Below, piece after piece: positions 58,854-64,000 of a DNA stretch of 64,000 nucleotides. Within the stretch, counting starts at the first letter, position 1. Each line of letters starts with the position of its first letter. The notes beneath the pieces are model-generated. The model had not been told where the DNA came from. It saw only the letters and a list, made by a program, of their open reading frames with translations, and did not search any database. The position numbers and the translations under genes were made by a program. Origin of the DNA: an uncultured Raoultella sp. (GTDB taxonomy: Bacteria; Pseudomonadota; Gammaproteobacteria; Enterobacterales; Enterobacteriaceae); NCBI GenBank assembly GCA_900759445.1, contig CAAEVH010000030.1, positions 1-64,000 of the forward strand, read 5' to 3'.

Positions 58854-59105
58854 GCTGACCGGGGCTACGGGAACGCGTACGCTGGCAGTCGGTGACCAGA
58901 CAGGTGTATCAGGCGCCGTGTCCGGGAATCCCACGGCCTCCCGACGGCGCTGACCGGAGTGACGGGAATACGTACGCTGGCAGTCGGTGGCCGGACAAGC
59001 GTATCAGGCGCCGTGTCCGGGAATCCCACGGCCTCCCGACGGCGCTGCGCTGACCGGGGCGACGGGAACGCGTACGCCGGCGGTCGGTGACCGGACAGGC
59101 GCTGA
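58854..59105. repeat. 95-100 bp tandem repeat between yibL and lldP
   Basis: Units begin with GCTGACCGG at 58854, 58949 and 59049, giving lengths of 95 and 100 bp and a third partial unit of about 57 bp. Shared parts include GGCAGTCGGTG, GTATCAGGCGCCGTGTCC and CCACGGCCTCCCGACGGC. The 5-bp length difference is a duplicated GCTGC. No open frame is shared, and the G+C content is high. Confidence 0.85.
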
Positions 59106-59141
59106 GTCGCATACCCTTCACATCCATGATTCCCCCACCCC

Positions 59142-59156
59142 ATTGGCCCTACCAAT
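59142..59156. promoter_or_regulatory. Candidate LldR operator upstream of lldP
   Basis: ATTGGCCCTACCAAT fits the FadR-subfamily pattern TGGTNNNACCA with one mismatch. E. coli LldR binds two such operators flanking the lldP promoter. Confidence 0.55.
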
Positions 59157-59269
59157 TATTTCTTAAACCACTCAACGGTTCACATATCCATCATTTTTAG
59201 TCACAGATATATTGCCTGCCAATAACATTTGGTTAACCATTCGTTGTCGTTAACCCTACAACTAAATTT

Positions 59270-59280
59270 TGGCTGGGCCA
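59270..59280. promoter_or_regulatory. Possible second LldR operator
   Basis: TGGCTGGGCCA keeps the outer TGG...CCA with correct spacing. It lies 128 bases downstream of the first operator and 73 bases before lldP, as expected for a site beyond the promoter. TGGTTAACCA at 59230-59239 is an alternative with shorter spacing. Confidence 0.4.
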
Positions 59281-59352
59281 GTTTTACAAAAGATGTGATC
59301 TGCAAGGAGCGCAGACTCAGCACCGCATCTTTTTGGCCCGATGGAGACCTGC

Positions 59353-61008
59353 ATGAACCTCTGGCAACAAAATTACGATCCGGCCGGTAATATCTGGCTC
59401 TCAAGTCTTATCGCATCGTTACCGATTCTGTTTTTCTTTTTTGCCCTGATAAAACTCAAGCTCAAAGGGTACCTGGCGGCGACATGGACCGTGGCCATTG
59501 CGCTGTCGGTCGCGCTGCTGTTCTATAAGATGCCTGTCGATCGCGCGCTGACTTCCGTGGTCTACGGTTTCTTTTACGGCCTGTGGCCCATCGCGTGGAT
59601 TATTATCGCCGCGGTATTCGTCTATAAAATTTCGGTTAAGACCGGACAGTTCGATATTATTCGCTCGTCGATTCTCTCGATTACCCCTGACCAGCGCCTG
59701 CAGATGCTGATTGTCGGCTTCTCCTTCGGGGCTTTCCTCGAGGGTGCGGCCGGTTTTGGCGCCCCGGTGGCGATTACCGCCGCGCTGCTGGTCGGCCTGG
59801 GCTTTAACCCGCTGTATGCCGCGGGGCTGTGTCTGATTGTCAACACTGCGCCGGTGGCCTTTGGTGCGATGGGCATTCCGATTCTGGTCGCCGGCCAGGT
59901 CACCGGTATCGACAGCTTTGCCATCGGCCAGATGGTCGGTCGTCAACTGCCGTTCCTGACCATTATCGTCCTGTTCTGGATTATGGCGATTATGGACGGC
60001 TGGCGCGGTATCAAAGAGACCTGGCCGGCGGTCATGGTTGCCGGTGGCTCGTTCGCCATCGCGCAGTATCTCAGCTCTAACTTCCTTGGCCCGGAACTGC
60101 CGGACATCATCTCCTCTCTGGTGTCACTGGTTTGCCTGACCCTGTTCCTCAAACGCTGGCAGCCGGTCCGTATCTTCCGCTTCGGCGATATGGGCGCCGC
60201 CCAGGTCGATCAAACGCTGGCGCGTACCCATTACAGCGCCGGGCAGGTCGTCCGCGCCTGGTCGCCGTTCCTGTTCCTGACCGCCACCGTGACTTTGTGG
60301 AGTATTCCGCCGTTTAAGGCCCTGTTTGCTCCCGGCGGCGCGATGTATGACTTCGTTATCAATATCTCCGTGCCGTTCCTCGATAAGATGGTGGCCCGCA
60401 TGCCGCCGGTTGTCAGCGCCGCCACCCCTTACGCGGCGGTGTATAAGTTCGACTGGCTGTCTGCCACCGGCACCGCCATCCTGTTTGCGGCTATACTTTC
60501 CGTCGTCTGGCTGCGTATGAAGCCAAAAGATGCGCTGATCACCTTTGGCAGCACGTTAAAAGAACTGGCTCTACCGATTTACTCCATCGGCATGGTGCTG
60601 GCGTTCGCCTTTATCTCTAACTATTCCGGGCTGTCGTCGACGCTGGCCCTCGCGCTGGCGCACACCGGCCACGCGTTTACCTTCTTCTCGCCATTCCTCG
60701 GCTGGCTGGGGGTATTCCTGACCGGTTCAGACACCTCGTCTAACGCGCTGTTCGCCGCGCTGCAGGCGACCGCGGCACAGCAGATCGGCGTCTCCGATAT
60801 TCTGCTGGTCGCGGCCAACACCACCGGCGGCGTCACCGGCAAAATGATTTCGCCGCAGTCCATCGCTATCGCCTGTGCGGCGGTAGGCCTGGTGGGGAAA
60901 GAGTCGGACCTGTTCCGCTTTACCGTAAAACACAGCCTGATCTTTACCTGCATGGTCGGTGTTATTACCACGCTACAGGCCTATGTCTTAACCTGGATGA
61001 TCCCATGA
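59353..61008 (+). CDS. lldP: L-lactate permease
   Basis: Inner-membrane lactate/glycolate:H+ symporter of 551 residues with about 12-14 helices, LctP family. Family segments such as [22 protein letters not shown] and [17 protein letters not shown] are intact. ATG 59353 (MNLWQQN) matches E. coli. Its stop overlaps lldR by 4 bases, making a tight lldPRD operon, induced by L-lactate through LldR and repressed by ArcA without oxygen in E. coli. Confidence 0.97.
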   Translation: MNLWQQNYDPAGNIWLSSLIASLPILFFFFALIKLKLKGYLAATWTVAIALSVALLFYKMPVDRALTSVVYGFFYGLWPIAWIIIAAVFVYKISVKTGQFDIIRSSILSITPDQRLQMLIVGFSFGAFLEGAAGFGAPVAITAALLVGLGFNPLYAAGLCLIVNTAPVAFGAMGIPILVAGQVTGIDSFAIGQMVGRQLPFLTIIVLFWIMAIMDGWRGIKETWPAVMVAGGSFAIAQYLSSNFLGPELPDIISSLVSLVCLTLFLKRWQPVRIFRFGDMGAAQVDQTLARTHYSAGQVVRAWSPFLFLTATVTLWSIPPFKALFAPGGAMYDFVINISVPFLDKMVARMPPVVSAATPYAAVYKFDWLSATGTAILFAAILSVVWLRMKPKDALITFGSTLKELALPIYSIGMVLAFAFISNYSGLSSTLALALAHTGHAFTFFSPFLGWLGVFLTGSDTSSNALFAALQATAAQQIGVSDILLVAANTTGGVTGKMISPQSIAIACAAVGLVGKESDLFRFTVKHSLIFTCMVGVITTLQAYVLTWMIP

Positions 61009-61778
61009 TAGTGATGCCCCGGCGCCTCGCAGACGATGTAGCCCGTCGTGTGCGGGCGCTGATTGAAGAACAGAAGCTGGAGGCGGGCATGCGACTGCCC
61101 GCCGAGCGCCAGCTGGCCGCCCTGCTTGGCGTCTCACGCAACTCGCTGCGCGAAGCGCTGGCGATGCTGGTGAGCGAAGGCCTGCTGGTCAGCCGCCGCG
61201 GCGGCGGGACTTTCGTGCGCTGGCAGCACGAGGCGTGGTCGGAACAGAATATCGTTCAGCCGCTAAAAACGCTGCTCGCCGACGACCCCGATTACAGTTT
61301 TGATATTCTGGAAGCGCGCCACGCCATCGAAGCCAGCACGGCCTGGCATGCGGCGATGCGCGCAACTGACGCCGAAAAAGAGCGCATTCGCCTGTGCTTT
61401 GAAGCGACCCAGAGCGAAGACCCGGACCTGGCCTCACAGGCTGACGTTCGCTTTCACCTGGCGATTGCCGAAGCCTCGCACAATGTGGTGCTGCTACAAA
61501 CCATGCGCGGCTTTTTCGACCTCCTGCAATCCTCGGTCAAACAGAGCCGCCAGCGGATGTATCTTGTCCCGCCGGTATTCGCCCGTCTGACTGAACAGCA
61601 CCAGGCCGTGATGGAGGCCATTTTCGCCGGTGACGCCGAAGGCGCGCGGCAGGCGATGATGGCGCACCTAGGCTTTGTCCACGCCACGATTAAACACTTT
61701 GATGAAGACCAGGCCCGCCAGGCGCGCATTACCCGCCTGCCCGGTGACCACAACGAAAATGCCAGGGAGAACCCGTGA
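61005..61778 (+). CDS. lldR: L-lactate-responsive regulator LldR
   Basis: GntR-family (FadR subgroup) regulator of 257 residues. The winged helix is at about residues 8-75 ([22 protein letters not shown]), and the FCD effector domain at about 95-230 contains metal/ligand-site histidines ([14 protein letters not shown]). It acts as repressor without lactate and activator with it at lldPRD in E. coli. The stop overlaps the lldD start by one base. Confidence 0.97.
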   Translation: MIVMPRRLADDVARRVRALIEEQKLEAGMRLPAERQLAALLGVSRNSLREALAMLVSEGLLVSRRGGGTFVRWQHEAWSEQNIVQPLKTLLADDPDYSFDILEARHAIEASTAWHAAMRATDAEKERIRLCFEATQSEDPDLASQADVRFHLAIAEASHNVVLLQTMRGFFDLLQSSVKQSRQRMYLVPPVFARLTEQHQAVMEAIFAGDAEGARQAMMAHLGFVHATIKHFDEDQARQARITRLPGDHNENARENP

Positions 61779-62962
61779 TGATTATTTCAGCCGCCAGCGA
61801 CTATCGCGCAGCCGCACAGCGTATCCTGCCACCGTTCCTGTTCCACTACATCGACGGCGGCGCCTATGCCGAGCACACGCTGCGCCGCAACGTTGAAGAT
61901 CTGTCTGATGTGGCGCTCCGCCAGCGGGTGCTGAAGAATATGTCGGACCTGAGCCTGGAGACCACGCTGTTCAAAGAAAAGCTCTCTATGCCGGTGGCGC
62001 TGGCGCCGGTCGGGCTGTGCGGAATGTACGCTCGCCGCGGTGAAGTGCAGGCGGCAGGCGCCGCGGATGATAAAGGCATTCCGTTTACCCTCTCCACCGT
62101 TTCCGTCTGCCCGATAGAGGAGGTCGCGCCGACCATCAAGCGCCCGATGTGGTTCCAGCTGTACGTCCTGCGCGATCGCGGCTTTATGCGCAATGCGCTG
62201 GAGCGCGCCAAAGCGGCGGGATGTTCAACCCTGGTGTTTACCGTCGATATGCCCACCCCCGGCGCTCGCTATCGTGATGCCCATTCCGGAATGAGTGGCC
62301 CGAATGCGGCGATGCGCCGCTACTGGCAGGCGATGACCCACCCGCAGTGGGCGTGGGATGTCGGTTTAAACGGCCGCCCTCACGATCTTGGCAATATCTC
62401 CACCTATCTTGGCAAGCCTACCGGTCTTGAGGACTACATTGGCTGGCTGGCGAACAACTTCGATCCGTCTATTTCGTGGAAAGACCTCGAGTGGATCCGC
62501 GAATTCTGGGACGGTCCGATGGTGATCAAAGGGATCCTCGATCCGCAGGATGCGCGCGACGCCGTACGCTTCGGCGCCGACGGGATCGTGGTCTCCAACC
62601 ACGGCGGTCGCCAGCTCGACGGCGTTCTCTCCTCAGCCCGTGCGCTGCCGGCCATCGCCGATGCGGTAAAAGGCGATATCACCATCCTCGCCGATAGCGG
62701 TATTCGTAACGGTCTCGATGTGGTGCGCATGATCGCGCTGGGCGCCGATAGCGTGCTGTTGGGCCGCGCCTATCTGTACGCGCTGGCCACCCACGGCAAG
62801 CAGGGTGTAGCCAACCTGCTGAATCTGATCGAGAAAGAGATGAAGGTGGCCATGACCCTGACCGGAACCAAAACCATCGGCGAAATCAGCCGCGACTCAC
62901 TGGTTCAGAACGCCGACGCGCTGCATACCTTCAATGCGATGACGCAGGGCAACGCGGCATAA
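61778..62962 (+). CDS. lldD: L-lactate dehydrogenase (quinone), FMN-dependent
   Basis: Membrane-associated flavoenzyme oxidising L-lactate to pyruvate with quinone. It has 394 residues and belongs to the alpha-hydroxyacid oxidase TIM-barrel family. The catalytic His275 lies in [11 protein letters not shown], and the FMN-site segments ([20 protein letters not shown]) are in place. I start it at ATG 61778 (GGGAG 9 bases upstream), since the codon before is GTG. Confidence 0.97.
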   Translation: MIISAASDYRAAAQRILPPFLFHYIDGGAYAEHTLRRNVEDLSDVALRQRVLKNMSDLSLETTLFKEKLSMPVALAPVGLCGMYARRGEVQAAGAADDKGIPFTLSTVSVCPIEEVAPTIKRPMWFQLYVLRDRGFMRNALERAKAAGCSTLVFTVDMPTPGARYRDAHSGMSGPNAAMRRYWQAMTHPQWAWDVGLNGRPHDLGNISTYLGKPTGLEDYIGWLANNFDPSISWKDLEWIREFWDGPMVIKGILDPQDARDAVRFGADGIVVSNHGGRQLDGVLSSARALPAIADAVKGDITILADSGIRNGLDVVRMIALGADSVLLGRAYLYALATHGKQGVANLLNLIEKEMKVAMTLTGTKTIGEISRDSLVQNADALHTFNAMTQGNAA

Positions 62963-62968
62963 TCCCCC

Positions 62969-63004
62969 TGCCCGGCGCTCCCCCACGGGGATGAGGGCCG
63001 GGCA
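62969..63004 (+). terminator. lldPRD terminator
   Basis: TGCCCGGC...GCCGGGCA stem around a 20-base loop just after lldD, before the trmL promoter (TATTCT near 63013). Confidence 0.55.
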
Positions 63005-63055
63005 AATATCTGCTATTCTGCCCGCGCGATTAAGAGCCTAATGAGACAGGGCAGC

Positions 63056-63529
63056 ATGCTGAACATTGTACTATTTGAACCTGAGATCCCGCCAAATACC
63101 GGGAACATCATCCGCCTGTGCGCCAACACCGGCTTCAATCTGCATATTATCGAGCCGATGGGTTTCACCTGGGACGATAAGCGCCTGCGCCGCGCCGGGC
63201 TGGATTACCATGAATTCGCCGCCGTTCAGCGCCATCGTGACTATGCTGCCTTCGTGGAAAGCGCCAGGCCACAGCGCCTGTTCGCCCTGACCACAAAGGG
63301 CACGCCGGCTCACAGCGCGGTCAGCTATCAGGATGGTGATTTCTTGATGTTTGGCCCGGAAACGCGCGGCCTGCCGGCCAGCATTCTTGATGCCCTGCCG
63401 CCACAGCAAAAAATCCGTATTCCGATGATGCCGGACAGTCGCAGTATGAACCTGTCAAATGCGGTGTCGGTGGTGGTGTATGAGGCCTGGCGCCAGCTGG
63501 GGTATCCGGGGGCGGTATTACGCAGTTAG
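63056..63529 (+). CDS. trmL: tRNA (cytidine/uridine-2'-O-)-methyltransferase TrmL
   Basis: SPOUT-class enzyme that 2'-O-methylates the wobble base 34 of tRNA-Leu isoacceptors using SAM. It has 157 residues. The trefoil-knot SAM site is visible as FGPETRGLP and [22 protein letters not shown] near the C-terminus. The N-terminal RLCANTGF motif is also present. The start [10 protein letters not shown] at 63056 matches E. coli. Confidence 0.97.
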   Translation: MLNIVLFEPEIPPNTGNIIRLCANTGFNLHIIEPMGFTWDDKRLRRAGLDYHEFAAVQRHRDYAAFVESARPQRLFALTTKGTPAHSAVSYQDGDFLMFGPETRGLPASILDALPPQQKIRIPMMPDSRSMNLSNAVSVVVYEAWRQLGYPGAVLRS

Positions 63530-63711
63530 CCTGAGTCATTCACGGATTGCGAGGCGCTGCGCCTGAGCCAGGCTACCCGATCTCACCGGACCGTCGCCCG
63601 GCTACGCGCAGCGCCAGCCGGGGGAAAGCAGTCCGGCAGCAAATGCCAGAATAGCCGCGCAGGCGCCTGCTCCTCGCTACGTCGGCAGCGCGTTATCGGG
63701 ATAGCCCGAGT
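63530..63711. other. Intergenic gap between trmL and cysE
   Basis: Convergent gap of about 180 bases. A CCCGGCT...AGCCGGG hairpin at 63597-63622 without a T-run may help termination. Nothing else is recognised. Confidence 0.45.
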
Positions 63712-64000
63712 CTAGATACCGTCGCCGTACTCGAAGGTATGGTGAATACCGTTAAAGTGCTGATCCATATCCATCGCCGGCTTGTCGCTCTCTGGCTTAC
63801 CGACGATACGCGCCGGTACGCCGGCTGCGGTGGTGTGCGGCGGTACGGGCTGTAGCACCACGGAACCGGCGCCAATTTTCGCCCCCCGACCAACTTCGAT
63901 ATTACCGAGGATCTTCGCACCGGCGCCAATCATGACGCCTTCACGGATTTTCGGGTGACGGTCGCCGCTGGTTTTACCGGTACCGCCGAGGGTCACGGAC
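63712..64000 (-). CDS. cysE: Serine acetyltransferase (3' part, cut by window edge)
   Basis: Last 95 residues of CysE, which makes O-acetylserine, the first step of cysteine synthesis. The left-handed beta-helix hexapeptide repeats (IREGVMIGAGAKILGNIEVG) and the tail HTFEYGDGI that inserts in CysK are present. The active-site region lies outside the window. Confidence 0.95.
   Translation of the reverse strand, partial: SVTLGGTGKTSGDRHPKIREGVMIGAGAKILGNIEVGRGAKIGAGSVVLQPVPPHTTAAGVPARIVGKPESDKPAMDMDQHFNGIHHTFEYGDGI

Noticed and set aside
58854..59105. Tandem repeats as a CRISPR-like array
   Set aside because: Units are 95-100 bp and similar throughout, with no short repeat/unique spacer pattern and no cas genes.
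58865..59155. A 96-codon minus-strand frame across the tandem repeat
   Set aside because: It arises from repeat units being read in one frame. No ribosome site, and the frame is broken by the 5-bp unit difference.

Overview
This 64 kb window is an Enterobacteriaceae chromosome segment. Its gene order follows the region around dppA to cysE of Escherichia coli almost gene for gene. Near-identical proteins include DppA-C, EptB, YhjX, GlyQS, XylABFGHR, MalS, AvtA, SelAB, MtlAD and LldPRD. G+C-rich coding sequence, an ERIC element, and a 2-ketogluconate operon and a GH127 operon set into the E. coli-like backbone point to the Klebsiella/Raoultella/Enterobacter group. Species cannot be fixed from the sequence alone. 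There is no phage, insertion sequence, CRISPR array or resistance island.

Layout. 1-10 kb: dipeptide ABC transporter (dppABC and the first bases of dppD, minus strand), tRNA-Pro(CGG) followed by an unusual 165-bp tandem repeat that copies the tRNA 3' end plus terminator, lipid A/Kdo modifying eptB, an ERIC element, pyruvate-responsive yhjX with a YpdB-type tandem operator, yhjY, and tag-yiaC. 10-19 kb: bisC, yiaD, then a LacI-type regulator and a four-gene 2-ketogluconate operon (kguE-kguK-kguT-ghrB/kguD) with a PtxS-like operator, then yiaF. 19-25 kb: an orphan AAHS-type transporter, yiaG, cspA, an ABC-F ATPase with candidate upstream small ORFs, and two small exported proteins. 25-31 kb: glyQS, ysaB and wecH.

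29.7-42.7 kb: xylose isomerase/kinase (xylAB) facing the xylFGH transporter and xylR, then bax, malS and avtA. 42.7-48 kb: ferredoxin-like ysaA, then an AraC regulator divergent from a GPH sugar symporter and a GH127 beta-L-arabinofuranosidase; E. coli carries the yia/sgb genes here. 48-54 kb: selAB, yibF, and yibIH, with no rhsA between them. 54-58 kb: mannitol operon mtlADR behind four CRP sites, yibT, yibL. 58.8-63 kb: a 95-100 bp tandem repeat, L-lactate operon lldPRD, trmL, and the 3' part of cysE at the right edge.

Together the genes are mainly carbon acquisition modules (peptides, 2-ketogluconate, xylose, arabinofuranosides, maltodextrins, mannitol, lactate), each beside its own regulator and separated by housekeeping genes. 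The least explained items are the tRNA-Pro repeat array, the leader of the ABC-F gene, the two small exported proteins, and the yibL-lldP tandem repeat.
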